Translations under genes and position numbers: made by a program
Source: Albula goreensis
Lineage: Eukaryota; Chordata; Actinopteri; Albuliformes; Albulidae
Direction: 5' to 3'
DNA length: 64,000 nucleotides
Assembly: GCA_022829145.1 (NCBI GenBank)
Contig: CM040746.1
Span: forward strand, 4,859,499 to 4,923,498
Shown here: positions 1-14,593 of the stretch, one piece after another
Layout of the letters: the number at the start of each line of letters is the position of its first letter
Position numbering within the stretch: the stretch's first letter is position 1
Notes under the pieces: model-generated
Seen by the model: the letters and a program-made list of their open reading frames with translations, nothing else
Database searches by the model: none
What the model was told of the DNA's origin: nothing

Positions 1-183
1 TGGTACAGACAGAGCTCTCAGGAGAACCCAGTGTCCTCCCATTTTCTCTATTACTTTGGGAAAGTGGCGCGCTTGATGAGGTCACGTGTAGTCAGCAAGA
101 TGGGGCTGGTAATTTCGGTAATCAGTGCTGCTTCTGCATAGAGACCACCTCTCATGCTGGCCCCGCCCCAGGACTTCACTCAC

Positions 184-296
184 CAGTAAAGCCACATCCT
201 CTTCTTCTGTGTCGGACAGGTTGGAGAGGTCGCTCGGTCCGCTCCAGCCCCCCAGGACTTCACATATATCCACTGAGCGGGAGGCTCCAGGCCAGC
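184..296 (-). CDS. mcf2: mcf2 exon: acidic tail
   Basis: 113 bp to a GTGAGT donor, opening with GC to complete a Ser codon. Encodes WPGASRSVDICEVLGGWS, then GPSDLSNLSDTEEEDVALL. The acidic run resembles the end of mammalian MCF2 and the segment before the SH3 domain of MCF2L. If the donor is used, the last exon lies beyond position 1. If not, the frame reads on for about 33 codons to TGA at 82-84, ending YQPHLADYT. Both endings are possible. Confidence 0.82.
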
Positions 297-3200
297 CTGT
301 GACACGCCAGAGACCCCGCGTTGTGAGTGACACCCCGCATCGCATATGCCATGTTACAAAACTTAACAAATCATGCGAAATTAGGATCAAAACCCCAGTA
401 CTAAATTACAAAATCAACTGCAGAATGAGTCAGTTTTGATTTTCTGTAATCGTAATCTGACAGATTTCCCGCAAGAAACTGATAGATACAAACTATACAT
501 GTAGATTCAAAAACAAAGTGCAAGAATGGGGTTAAAAGTCCCAAGTGCCAGATTTAAGCGGGCAAAAGCACAAAATAACAGGATTCGAAGTTTCCTCAGC
601 TTAAATGTGCCCTCCGCAGTCACTGGTAAGGCCCAGCAGCTGACACTGGCCTAAACAAGCCCTGAAAGCTGTCCTGACAGCAGCTCAGGCCCTCTGCAGG
701 GACACAGCCTCTGTGCTGGATAAGGTCAAGCATTAGCATAGCTTAATACATGTATTTCTTCATGTAATTTATGTAAATGATATTCGTTTTTGCATACTGG
801 GCACTTCACCTGAAGGTCCTCCTTGAAAAATAAAGTCATTCTATTGTTTGTCAAAGGATGTTCAGTATTATAATATAGATGACAGAGTGCTAACTGGTCT
901 AGACCCAAGTCATATGGTGAGGTGCATTGAGTTTTGGTTGCTAACTGGTGCCTAAAAACCAGTTAAACAATTGATGTATTCCTATGGTTCATCTGCTTTC
1001 TTGGGTCTGAACTGGCTTTGGAATGCAGTATTCCAGTCTTTATAGAATCTGAGGCCGCTGTCGCTGATGTGACCTGTGATTGGTGGGCTGAAATGAGGGG
1101 GCGTGACTCACTGCGGCGGTTCCGCTGGTGCTGAGGGGAGAAAACTGAGTCCAGAAGGCCCGGGCTGGTGTGACCGGACTCGGTCTCCTCTGAGCTGACG
1201 GACGACCTCTGCATCTTGCTGCGAGAGACAGGGGGCACGGAAATGCACAAGATGAGCGGCCAGCAAACGGACCAATCACGTCACACTGCTGAAACCAGGG
1301 GCAGGGAGGAGAGGGCCGTTTGCTCTTCTGCATTTAATGCTAATCCCTTCTCTTAACATCCATCAGCATTCCCTGATGTTTGGCTGAAATACATTATCAA
1401 TGACAGGTGAGAATTGTTCTCTCGTCCTCAACATGAGCAATTACTACAATACGATAGGTAATTAGTTAAATTAGGCTAATTTGTGGAAACAAAAGCCTGC
1501 ATACACACAGATTGGCCCTCCCAGAATGGAGGTGCCCACCCCTGGCCCATTCACAGCAGAAACCAGGCAACAAGCTCCAGTGGAGTAGCAGAACACAGCA
1601 CAAACAAGATCAAATGCCATTCTGCTCAAACTTTGCTACAAGAGTCCATGTTGCTGTCTCCATCCAGCATAAGCAGTGCATGTTATGTCAGGACAAATTA
1701 TGATGGCAAAAAATGTCTGGTCTCGGTTTATCAAGATCAAATTGAATAAATTGAGATCATATTTCTGTTTGGGGGGGGCAGGTTCACATCAAATTTTGAA
1801 AATCGGTAACTTGTTTTTCAGGAAAGTTTGTGATTCTAGATCTCCAAAAGCGAGCCCAACCTTCAAAAGAAGCGTTTTTTTGTGTGAGCAGCAGAAAAAA
1901 AATATCATCACGAAACGTAAAACCAAACATCTCCTCTTACATTTTGTCTTTCATGCACATCACAAAAGCAAAAACAACCCAACAAGGATGCAGAGCTTGC
2001 AAAGATCAGTGCAAAAATCTCTCCAGGGTACCATGTCCAGGGCGGTGTGGGAGGAGGAGGGGGGGAGGGCGAGGCGTGAAGACATGGAGGCCGTGTTTAG
2101 CGGATGGTTTCGTTAGGGGCGGTCCTCGGAGCTGGAGGGGGGGTAAGGGGGAGTCAGCGTGACACAGTCGATGGAGTGGGGAGAGCGCAATGATCGTCAG
2201 TATGCAAACGGAGCAGGCGCAGCGGCCCTTGATGTCACTTCCTGCATAAAGGACGGTCGCTGGCTGTGGGGGGGTGGGGGGTGTGGTAGTAGTGGAGAGG
2301 GCGCAGGGTGGGGGGATGGGGCGGGGACTTTAACCGAGCGTCACTGGTGCTGGGGGCTTCGGGCACGCAGACACACAAACACATCGGCCACCAGCGACGT
2401 ATAGGCAAGCCTGGGCAAGCAGCCCTTACGGATGCCTCTGGACAGAAGACGCACCGCCCTGTGGGACAGGCACACGAGACACTGCAAGTGCGGCCTTCCA
2501 AAACCACACCCGCACCTCACAGACATTCACCCTCACAAAAATCTACCCACCTCTCAACTATCCTTTAACTCTCAACTGCCATCCACCATCATCAAAATTC
2601 ACCCACATCTCTACTATTCACCCTCACCACCATTCACCTGCACAAACATTCACCCTCACTAAAACTCACCCTCCTCAAAACCAATCGCATGCGCAACCGT
2701 TCACCTTCATAGACATTCACCCTCACAAGTATGAACTTTCACAACCATTCACCCGAACGTTCATTCCACCTTCTCTCTCAACTAATCACCCTCACCACCA
2801 TTCAGCCCTCACATTCACAACTAGCAAACACTCACCCTTGCTAGTCACTGAACACAATCACTCTCTTAGAACATGGCTGTCCTCTCTCAATCACAGAAAT
2901 GTCTTACAAACAGGTGAGGGATACTGTTGATGTGACTGTGCTCTACAGAAAGGGTGGGCAAGACGTAATGATTGGATAATGAGTTACCACGACACCAAAA
3001 ATGGGAGGAGCTGTTACTAATAAAAACTGATTTAAACAATCATTATAAGAACGTTTTGTAAAATGGAGAACAATTTTGGATCAGGTAAAACAAGTCATCC
3101 ATTGGTGACTAATTGAAGCTCCACCCATTTTGGTGTCATGACCACCATCACCAGCAGGAGGCGCCACATTTTCCAGTGGCGCCAGGTCTATGTAAACCTG

Positions 3201-3639
3201 CTTTGTAACAATGGTGTTGTTAAAAACACCATTTCAATTGAATTGAATTGAACTGAATTATTGGTTTCTGGATTCCCTGTCAACTTCTTTTTTTAATAAT
3301 TCAGTCAGTGCATGCGCACTGGCCCTCCCACCCCTGCTCTAAAGCCAGTGAACCTCTGGACACAGGTTCAGCAGACCGCAAACACTGGGGAAGACTCACC
3401 TGTCAGACAGGGGAGGGGACAGCTGGATCTGCTCAGACAGGGGACTGTGATGGGAGGACTCATCTGAGAGACAGACAGAGTCAGAAAGTGTGAGAGAGAA
3501 ATACAAACAACAACAATAACAACAACAACAACAACAGCAATAATAATAATAATAATAATAATTGCAACAACAACAACAACAATAAAAAAAAAAAATGATA
3601 ACGATAATGATAATAATAATAATAATGATGATGATGATG

Positions 3640-3677
<38 letters not shown>

Positions 3678-6600
3678 TACACTTAAACTATTTACAAAGT
3701 ACTTTACATGCAAAGTGGCCAAAGCTTCTTCAAGACAAAACAAAGGAATATAATAAAAATGTATGTTTCAACATAACAATAAAAAAACAAAGTAAGAAAT
3801 AAAAATCATTAACAAGGCCTTACACACTCTTCAGCTTACACATCCTGAGAAGTGGCCCCGTCCCATATTGTGTCACATTTTAGTTACAGTTTATTTGGCT
3901 TTTTTAACAGTGATGTAATATTGAAGGGGGGCAGTGATTAGCTTATTCTCCATTGCAGCAGCATTGAGGGGGCCAGACTATCTTTAGGTTTAAGGAGAGA
4001 TTATGGTGGCTGGGAACTTCACAGCCAAATTCTTTCACTGTTTGCAGTAAGACACAGCATTCCATACACAGTGCTGTGCATCTCAGAGGAAGAGCAATGA
4101 GGAACAGCACAGCACTGAGGAGCAGCACTGAGGAACAGCAGCCCTGAGAAGCAGCACTGAAGAACTGCATTGAGGAGCAGCAGTGGAATACGTGAAAAGC
4201 GTACCACTGATAACACAGAACAGCACTGAAGTGTGTGAAATGCGTACCACAGATAACACACATACCTTTGAGCTGTTTCTGCTGGTTGGTGAGGATTCTG
4301 CGGATCTCGTTGAGCCAAGCCAGCTTCACATCAACCGTCGGTGCCTGAGGGAAAGATTGGGAGCGCAACACAGAAAGGGGTGAGCAAAACAAGAAGCAGA
4401 CTATTAGTAATGGAAAAAGTGCTGCCGAACTTCATGGCTTTGTTGCTACATGCAGTGACTTTTCAGGCCATCTTCATGACTTCATCTATACAAATAGTTA
4501 AGTGACAAATTTAGCTCTTTTTTCAGACAATGGAGGGAAAATATTAGTGGTTAGAGTTTAAATGCATTTAGGGACTGGTATCCAACAGTATGAATCTGAG
4601 CTGCATGTCAGTTAGCCAGTGAACATAGAGTAGCATACCAGCACAGCCCCTCCCCCTTTCTGATGAGAGTGAATGGAGAGTGTCATTACAATGTATGCAA
4701 ATATAATGTTATCTATCGTTTTCTACTGTATTTTTGATCAGGCAAGTAGCTACTTTCCTCACAAATTAGTTGGTGAAAGTGATTAGAACTGTGACAGACA
4801 AGGAAATGTCAGAATCCTGCTGACCTGCACCACATAGACCTCCTCCCTTCCGCTGTACCAGATCTCAAACTTCTTCACGTCGCCCTTCACATTCTCTGTG
4901 ATTCCCACCGCACTCATCTGCTGGCAAACAGGCACATTTCAAACATTGCCCTGGGTTTGGTTTTCAGCTGATAGTGCCCCAAAAAAACAAAAAAACAAAC
5001 AGCACGTCAACTGTCCGCCCCACTTCCATGGAGGATCAGCCAACGATTAAGTCACACAGTTTTCACACACAAAAACACAACTTTTCTGATACTTTTCTGA
5101 GTGTTGAGTTGAAGTTTGCGTTGTCCCTGATTATATACTGCAGAGCTTACTACAGAACAGGAGAACATTCAAACAAATTTGATGGGATCAAGATTGCCCG
5201 TAATGAAATGGTTGTAACGGTTGTAATCTGAAAGTGATGTCACAACATTCAAATTTGAAGAATTCTCTTATATTGTGGCTACAAACTTTGTCTTGAAAGC
5301 AGCCATGATCAGGACCTCATTCAAATTTTTTGTTTAGCAGCTATGCATTCTCAATACATTATGATGGATGTCCTTCTCTGCAGCACAGCTGTTCTGAGGT
5401 CAGCGGCTACACCTTTAGCTACAGTATCTGATGCTGTATGTGGTCATTAGTACCTTGAGGAAGTGTGTTTAGCTGTAAAGGGCAGCTGTGGTACTAAGCA
5501 GGGGAATCTGAAGCTCATTTTCAGAAGGTTCTGGAAGCTGCCTGTCGTACCTTGAGTAGGTTTTTGAAGCTGTAGGAGGCGGTCTTGTCACAGCCCTCCC
5601 CGTGCTCCTCCCGCCGCTTGCAGAAGAGCAGGGCATGTTCATGCAGGAAGAGGTGTCTCTGCATGGGCTTGAACCGCGCCAGCTCCTTCATCCGCGTTGG
5701 GCCTTTTTTATGACTGATCCACACACTGAATGAGCCTTGCATCAGGACCCGACCCAGCTCGCTCAACTCCCCCTGCAGGCCGCAAAGTGCAATTACATCA
5801 TGACTCATCATCTTTGAGATTTTGGACTTTCGGCCAAATAAAACTAGGTTGACAGATGGATGACAATTATGATATCCTAAAAACATTAAAATATTAATAT
5901 TAAGATGTAGCCTGGTAAGTAAAAGCAAATTTGTTTAATGTTTGAGGTTCCCATGTGGCTAAAGTTACATTTGTTTGTCATTTGATATCGCCCACTGGCT
6001 AAAGCTGAAGTCATTTAGTGTTTAGCTGATTTTGTGATTGAGTTCATCATCCCGCACAAGTTTGTAAGGTAACTAGTACATAATTTTAAGATATTTAATA
6101 TTATTTTAATTTAATTACCTTCTTGTAAAGTCAAATGCCATGAAAGTCTATGAACTTCCCTGTCACACAGTTAGTGAGGCAGTTTGACACCACAGAAGTA
6201 CAGCTTTTAAGCTAACCATAAAGCAATCACATCAAAATCTGTTCCAGCTCCTTTTAATAAAGGATGAATGAAGCCAAGCCAACATGATGGTTGTACAGAT
6301 GTAAGGGTCCCAAACACATCAATAGCTAACATATTAGAACAAATTAGTGTAGTACCTGCTATGAAAATTAAAGTTCATTACTGCTATCGAGATAGCCATG
6401 CTAAGTTAACTCTATTGCTAAGCTTATATCAGTTCATACACTTTTAGTAGAATGTTGGTAGCTAGTTAGATACACTAACACCTGACACATCTGATGGGGA
6501 TACATTTGTTTAGAAGTGTACTAAAAATATATCTAAAATATTAACTATTATAAAACTGAATTTTAATTTCAACATTGGCTTGTCTTTTCACAACATGTTT

Positions 6601-9600
6601 TGTTTATGGAAAATTGATACAGTGCCATTCAATCCAATACCATACATGCTCAGCATGTGTACAACCTGTGCTCAATAAACTATTCCCATGTGCAAACTAC
6701 TACTCAGGTCACACTTTATCTGTGAAAGATACAACCCTAATACATGCTTTCTCTGTGAAAGATACAACTCAATACACCCTCTCTCTGTGAAAGATACAAC
6801 CCAATACACCCTTTCTCTGTGAAAGATAAAACCAAATACACCCTTCTCTGTGAAAGATAAAACCAAATACACCCTTTCTCTGTCAAAGATACAACCCAAT
6901 ACACCCTTTCTCTGTGAAAGATAAAACCAAATACACCCCTTCTCTGTGAAAGATAAAACCAAATACACCCTTTCTCTGTGAAAGATACAACTCAATACAC
7001 CCTTTCTCTGTGCACAGTAAAATACACTGTAAAATGCACTGTCAAATACATCTCTTATGTTTTAGCCAACTATTTCTGTTACATTACTGGATATTTCATC
7101 ATTTACTTGGATGTCTGATGGCCCTGATGTGGGATTTTACAAATCTAAAAACATTTAATATTCAACACGAATAAATGCATAAATTATGACTTGTAATCTT
7201 TACAGGGGAAATTGAGATTGAAACGAATTGAAACTGCTCTGCTGATGAAACAGCCCAGTCTCTAGAGATTTAAACTTTCATATTTGAGAAAAAACTGTGA
7301 AAACTATTTGTGTTCATACAGTTAATTACACTCACAGTGCCTCAAGGAAGTGAGGTTGTCAACCACTTCCTGTCACATTGCTGCAAAAATTCCCTCAGTT
7401 TAATATCACAAGTCAGAGATTGGTATTTGTTTAAGTGCACCAAATTTAAGTAACTATTAATAGACTGCATTAGGCTATTCACCCCTTAAAACAAATTAAC
7501 ACACATTAATACTAATATTCTTTAAAAAGAGGCAATTTCACCAATGTTTGATCGTTTTTTTCCACAAAGCTTTTATTTTATTTCCACAAAGATATCTGTA
7601 TCACTGCACCAGCATGTCCCCAGTGAGATAAAACCACAGAAGCATGAGACAGTGTGTATTGCAAGCCTCCTGACCGGAATTTGCCGTTTTAAGGGAAAAA
7701 ATGTGATCATAGCAATGCCATTGGCTAAAGACATTCATTCTTTGACATTGTCTCTGTTTTTTACCAATCTATTTTAATTAATATTACATAGGCTACATTT
7801 TATTTGCATGATATTAAGTGAAATGAAGTGCATTGATGGATTGAGCCTCTCAGTAAATTGAAAATCACAGCGTACCTGATGGATAATGATAGAAGAAACC
7901 ATTGACTTGGATCAAGACTTACTGGGTTGTTTTGAAAAAATGAGCTCACCTCATACCCTGTTATGGCGACCTGATGCATGGAGTCGTTGACAGATTTGAG
8001 AAGGTCCAGCATCGCGGTTAGCGCCCCCTGCAGCTCGGAGGCTCCTTCACAGCCCATACTGCACTTGAGCAGCTCCTGTTGGAGATTACATATGTCTCAG
8101 TATGAATGCGTGCCCCAGTGAAGTTATGTGACCCTGTTTTTGCAATGTTGATCATTGTGCATTATACTAGTATTCTTTTCTATGTCAGATATCTAAGGAT
8201 TCCTTCAGCTTATTGGATTTTAACTTGTATCTATGGATGATACTGAAAATAAGAGCTGAGTCATCTATACGACAAGATGTGACACATATTTGGATATTTT
8301 TCCTACAACTCTATTGCAGAGTGATACAGTGGCAAGAATGAACACATTTAAAGGATTTATTTTTTAGTACGTCTATGATCATATCACAAAATGAAGTATT
8401 TCCATGTGACTGGCTCAACTGCTGTTATATTAATTTGCTATGGAATTGTTAAGATTGAATTATTAGGTGTTATGAAATGCTCATAATGAAATAAAATGCT
8501 AACCGGTGCAGACCTGAAAATGTAATCTAAAATCCTGAATTCTGCTCAATCCATAAAACAATGTTCACTGGCAGGAAATAATTGCCAAGCATGTTCGATT
8601 TTGTGCTATGACACACTGCTTGTGGAGTATGAATCAGTAATTAAGATTACTCAATATAAAATGGACATCCATAAACAACTATATGCAATATATTGAAAAT
8701 ATTTTAAAAATGTCACCCAAACAGTGTTGACCTTGAAAGCTACAACACACAAAAGAAAACAGCTCTGTCTGTCATGTGACTCCTTCACCCCGTCATACCT
8801 TCAGGTTGTTAAAGTCAATTCAGAACCCTCGCATGAAGAAATATTATAACAGTATGTTATAATTATCAATTACAAGTTACTTAACCTCTCTTGACTAACC
8901 TTCAGAAGGAGCTGGTACTTGGTCAAACGTTGGACTGGTTTCAGTAAGTAGGAGTCCAAGCTCAATTTGTGCTCAAGTTTTCTCTGACATTCCTACACCA
9001 TTAAAAAGAGGCACAAAGAGTCGTGAGAAAATAAAGGTTACATTTCCAAAACTTTTAGTAGTCATTAGAATTTAAAAACAGTATATGGCTTTTCATATCC
9101 ACCATCAAAAGTATGAAATAAGTGTCAATAGATGGTTATGTTGATTCAAGGTGTCTATGATGATAATTCTGTTTGTCTGACACTTGACGGTACACCTGGA
9201 AGAAGGCACAGTCGGAACATTGTCTCCATAGCAGTTCAGAACGAGGCTTGTTCTGACAATATCGCTCATACATCTGGAAGTGTTCTTTCTAGAAGGAAAC
9301 AAACTTTTGTGAGACATTAAAACAGAAGAAAAACCCAACAAACACAAAAACAGACAAAACCCAACAAACAGAGAAACGTCTATGAAACACAAGCACAAAC
9401 TGCAAAAACAAACAAATGGGTGTATGTATTAGAAGTAAGCAGAAGCAAGCAGAAGCTTCTGTGAGATACAAAACACACATTGCAACACCCAGAAAACAGA
9501 TTTAGATATGTACAAGAAATCTACAAATCCCTGCCTTAAAAACAATACACAGCAGACAAGCCATTTATGAATGCACAAACATACACACCTGTACACATAC

Positions 9601-12600
9601 AAATGCTAATGCTAACAAACACACACACAATGTTTGTTTCTCACCCTCTCCAGAAAGCATGCTCCTACACCCTCTGGGGTGTCCATACAGGCCTCCAGAT
9701 CCTGCAGGAAGACCCTGAGAGCAGCACAGAGCAGAAAGGAGGATTCATAGCGACACTTACAGAACAGCCTGTCTGATTCAGCATCAACTCTCCAAATCAC
9801 TCTCACCTGATTCAGTATCAACTCTCTGAATCACTCTCACCTGATTCAGCATCAACTCTCCGAATCACTCTCACCTGATTCAGTATCAACTCTCTGAATC
9901 ACTCTCACCTGATTCAGCATCAACTCTCCATGTGACCATGTTACTGTGTGCAGCTGTGTGTGTGTGGGTGTGTGTAGTGTGTGTTTGTGTGTAGCTGTGT
10001 ATGGATGTATGTGTAAGTGTGTGTGTGTGTGTGTAGCTGTTTACGGATGTATGTGTTAGTCTCTTGCCTGCTGTGGAAGTTGTAGATCTCAGGCATATTC
10101 CCAAACAGGATTTCCTTCTTATTGCGCAGGTTAGGGGGGAGGAGCCCAGAGAGGGCGGGGTTATCCATCTCTGCCCTGTAGCCCTGCAGAGTCACATGAC
10201 AAGGGAGGGTGCAGCTTTGTTTACTCATTGAATTATTGCCTAATAGTCGACAATCTTATTCAGAGCGACTTACAATGTGAGAGAACATTAGTGCAGTCAG
10301 ATATTTAATATGAGTATTAAGTGCCAGAACTGACTACCAGCATTCCAAGAGCACCAAGGATAAATGTGACTATACAGTGGAACCGCGAACACCCCTACTC
10401 ATGAAAAAATCGGCTCTTTCTGAACAAATTTTCACTCGGCCCGCGAACAAGCCCTCGGTGCACGAAAGCACAAACACACAAACTTGCGGGCTTCCCGCCG
10501 TAGCGTGTCGTGGATAGCGTCAGTTGTGCTTAGTACTCAGCGTTGTTTACATCGTTCGTTGTTGTGTTCTCCTTTGATGCACGTTCTTTTTGTGCTATTT
10601 CCATTAAATTTGCCCTCATTATGGCTCCCAAGAAAGTGAAAAGTGCTACTTCCTCCTCCTCCTCTCTTCCTCCTCCACCATCCACCTGTGCCAGAAACTA
10701 CCAACCACAAAGGTAAAGTGTACAATTAATATGTTTTATTTTAGTATTAATGTATTTTTCTACAATTAAGGTTATCTTTAATTCCTTTCTATATTTTTGC
10801 CACACATAAACCCATAAAAACGTTTTAAAAAAGTGTTTCTGGGTCTGGAGAACGGACTAATTGGATCTACATTAATTTCAATGGGAAAAATAATTTTGGT
10901 TCACGAACGGAGTCAACGAACGAATTAAGTTCGTGGGCCGAGGTGCCACTGTACATTACTAAAGCACAAATGCAGATAGTCTATGCTAATCAGAACTGAA
11001 ATACAACTCCTGAATACAAAGGAAGTACATTGATAACCAGCGTTCATACGAAATGCAAGAAACCATAGAAATAGCATGTACAAAAGTAAAACATAACCGT
11101 AGCTGGTATGGAAGGGGGTAAATGTAGAAAATGAGTATAATGTAATGTAATGCTTAGTACATTCATGTATGAATGGTATCAATTCAAAATCTAGCGATTC
11201 TCTGTTCATTATTATGTGCTGAAGTACTAACAGAGCAAATTACACCCCAACACACATTTACACCATAGTAAACAATCTTGAGTCAGCCATATTATTGGGG
11301 GTTATGGAAGTAAAAAATCGTTGTTAGCGTGTGTTTCTCACCAGCAGTATGGACAGCAGTTCATCCACGTAGATCCGCTCAGTCTCGATCAGCTCTCTCA
11401 TCACGTAGCTGGGGATAGAACAGGGTAGGTGCTTAGCGGTAAAATACCAACTGCACCATGTGGAAACAAACCGTTAAACGCCACCCTGCGCCCAGTGCAA
11501 GACAGAGCCCGGAGTGCTTCACTCGATCCAAACCTGTGGCATGATGATAAGAGGACTATGCAGGGCTTCTTGTGTAGGGTGGCCCATGCAGTGAAGTCAC
11601 TTTTTTGGGAAGCAAATGTGAGCCCTGCAATAGGGGGCTCCAGTGCCATCCACCCACCACCGGCTGTGGCCAGAGGTCTGCACTGTCAAGGAAACAATTG
11701 GCTCAACCTTGCAGAGGAAAGATAGGGGGTAAGCCAGCTAAGTTCATCAGTCTCATCGCTCTCTAGCGCCACTCCTGGTCAACCAGGTGCCTGTTGATGC
11801 ATGAACCACGGATGTAGCTGACTTCATCGTCCTCTGATGTTGCATGCAACTGGCAGCATGAAATTGATGGTGCAACTGCTGTGTGGAAGAAAGTCAGGGC
11901 CGGCTGCCACGTGGTCGTCATGCGGGAGTCAGGGTTCACAGCATCCTCGCCTTGAGTCAGCAGAAGCTGGAGTAAACCGTTTGGCTGAGTTTGAGGTGGG
12001 AGTGAATTTAAACATGGAAAGTGCCAGGACAAAGTGTATTTTAGAGCCAAAACAGCCAAAATAGTCATGCTGCTGTCACAGTTTTGAGAAGAACATGGCA
12101 GCAATTATTTATGGTAATACACTGTATTTTAACCAGGGACATGAATATGTCACTGCAGGAGAGAAATTAGAGATACATATAATAATAATAATGATAATAA
12201 TAATCATCGTCATCACAACCACCACATCACCACCATAATCATTACTCATGAATGAAAACACTGCTCACCGTTTGAGAAGGTCTGGGCTGTCTTCTCCCTC
12301 TAAACTAAAGGACAGGAAGCTTCGATTTTCCTCATAGTCATGCATCACCTCTATCTGAGAGAGAGAGAGGGGGGGGAGAGGTAGAAAAATGGAGAATACA
12401 AGCAGGAGGGATACTATTCTTCTTTTCCTTGTTCCATTTGTTAAGCAATATTTCACATAATCCTTTGCCAAAACAGGGGTATGGTTGTTAATCTATTTAA
12501 GCAAACCTGAATCTGACCTTGAAACAGAGGGAAAGGGAGTGTGAAAGTCTCATTTCCTTCATTAATTATTATTTTATCTTTTATCAAATTCCGTCTTCTC

Positions 12601-13325
12601 GTGCCAGTTCACCAGCAGGTATGAAATACCCCTCCCACACACTTGCACAGCAGTCTCTGGTATATTGCTCCCTGCTTTGTTTGTGTGTCATAGAATATGC
12701 CTGGTACTCACTATTGCCAAGGACAATACCTTAGCACCCAGGGAAGTCCCAGAGGGCAAATGCATCAGCATTAGTCTGCACTGGCACTCCTCCACTGCGC
12801 TCTCTATAGATCTCACTGGCACTCCTCCACTGCACTCTCTATAGATCTCACTGGCACTCCTCCACTGCACTCTCTATAGATCTCACTGGCACTCCTCCAC
12901 TGCACTCTCTATAGATCTCACTGGCACTCCTCCACTGCGCTCTCTATAGATCTCACTGGCACTCCTCCACTGCACTCTCTATAGATCTCACTGGCACTCC
13001 TCCACTGCACTCTCTATAGATCTCACTGGCACTCCTCCACTGCGCTCTCTATAGATCTCACTGGCACTCCTCCACTGCGCTCTCTATAGATCTCACTGGC
13101 ACTCCTTCACTATGCTCTCTATAGATCTCACTGGCACTCCTCCACTGCGCTCTCTATAGATCTCACTGGCACTCCTCCACTGCGCTCTCTATAGATCTCA
13201 CTGGCACTCCTCCATAGATCTCACTGGCACTCCTCCACTGCGCTCTCTATAGATCTCACTGGCACTCCTCCACTGCACTCTCTATAGATCTCACTGGCAC
13301 ATAGCGTTCCCTGCCAAAACCCTAC

Positions 13326-13410
<85 letters not shown>

Positions 13411-14220
13411 AGTGTCTTTCAGAATGAAGGGCAGGGAAGACAGGAGCTCACCTTCCTAGAGTTCGGGCTTTTCCGTGACGACTTCTTGCCTGGGAGAGAG
13501 ATGTCAAACGAGAACTTCAACCCTGAATTGAATTCTGGGGGAAAAAAAAAAAGTGGGGTTAAAAGGCACATTCACCTCAGTATGCAGGTACTAGCATGGG
13601 ATTACTGTACTGAAATCATATGATGTGTACACTTATTACATAATCACCAAACAGGTCTCAATGAACCTTTTATACACATACACAATTATAATAATAGCAT
13701 ATATTTAGAAGAAGCAGGAGGAGAACACAACTTATATTTTATACACTATCCATATATACTGCTGGATATTTCACAGATGAATTTCAGTCATCACTCTGAG
13801 GACCATCAGAGACAAACACTGTCCTGGCGTGACAGACGGCTCCGCTTTGACTCAGTTCACACAACACGCCTAGTGAGACTGAAGTATGTCAGCAGGCCAG
13901 TTTCTCCTGGTCCCAAACGCACCCAACATGGTTCTTTTGATCTTTTTCTCTTTCAGAAGATTTTCCTTCTGATTGGAAACATCAAATGGAGCTGGTCGAT
14001 GTTATGAAGGGTTTTGATATGCTCTCCCTCCCAGTGCCTCACATGAGAGAGCCACAGCCCAGAGGGCAAACACCTCAAACAACAACGTGAGGATGGAAAG
14101 TAGGCAGACGACCTCATACACATACACACACACACACACACACTCACATGAATATATGCTCACACTCAGATACACATACATATATAAACACTCTCTCTCA
14201 CACTCACACACCGTCTCTTT

Positions 14221-14256
<36 letters not shown>

Positions 14257-14432
14257 TGAATATATGCTCACACTCAGATACACATACATATATAAACACT
14301 CTCTCTCACACTCACACACCGTCTCTTTCATACACACACACACACACACACACACTCACATGAATATATGCTCACACTCAGATACACATACATATATAAA
14401 CACTCTCTCTCACACTCACACACCGTCTCTTT

Positions 14433-14473
<41 letters not shown>

Positions 14474-14552
14474 CCTCACATGAATATATGCTCCCATTCA
14501 GACACACATACATATATAAACACTCTCTCTCACACTCACACACTGTCTCTTT

Positions 14553-14593
<41 letters not shown>

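Noticed and set aside
3396-3743. 115-codon minus frame with poly-isoleucine
   Set aside because: Only its last part, 3,400-3,463, is a real mcf2 exon; the rest is AAT/AAC microsatellite.
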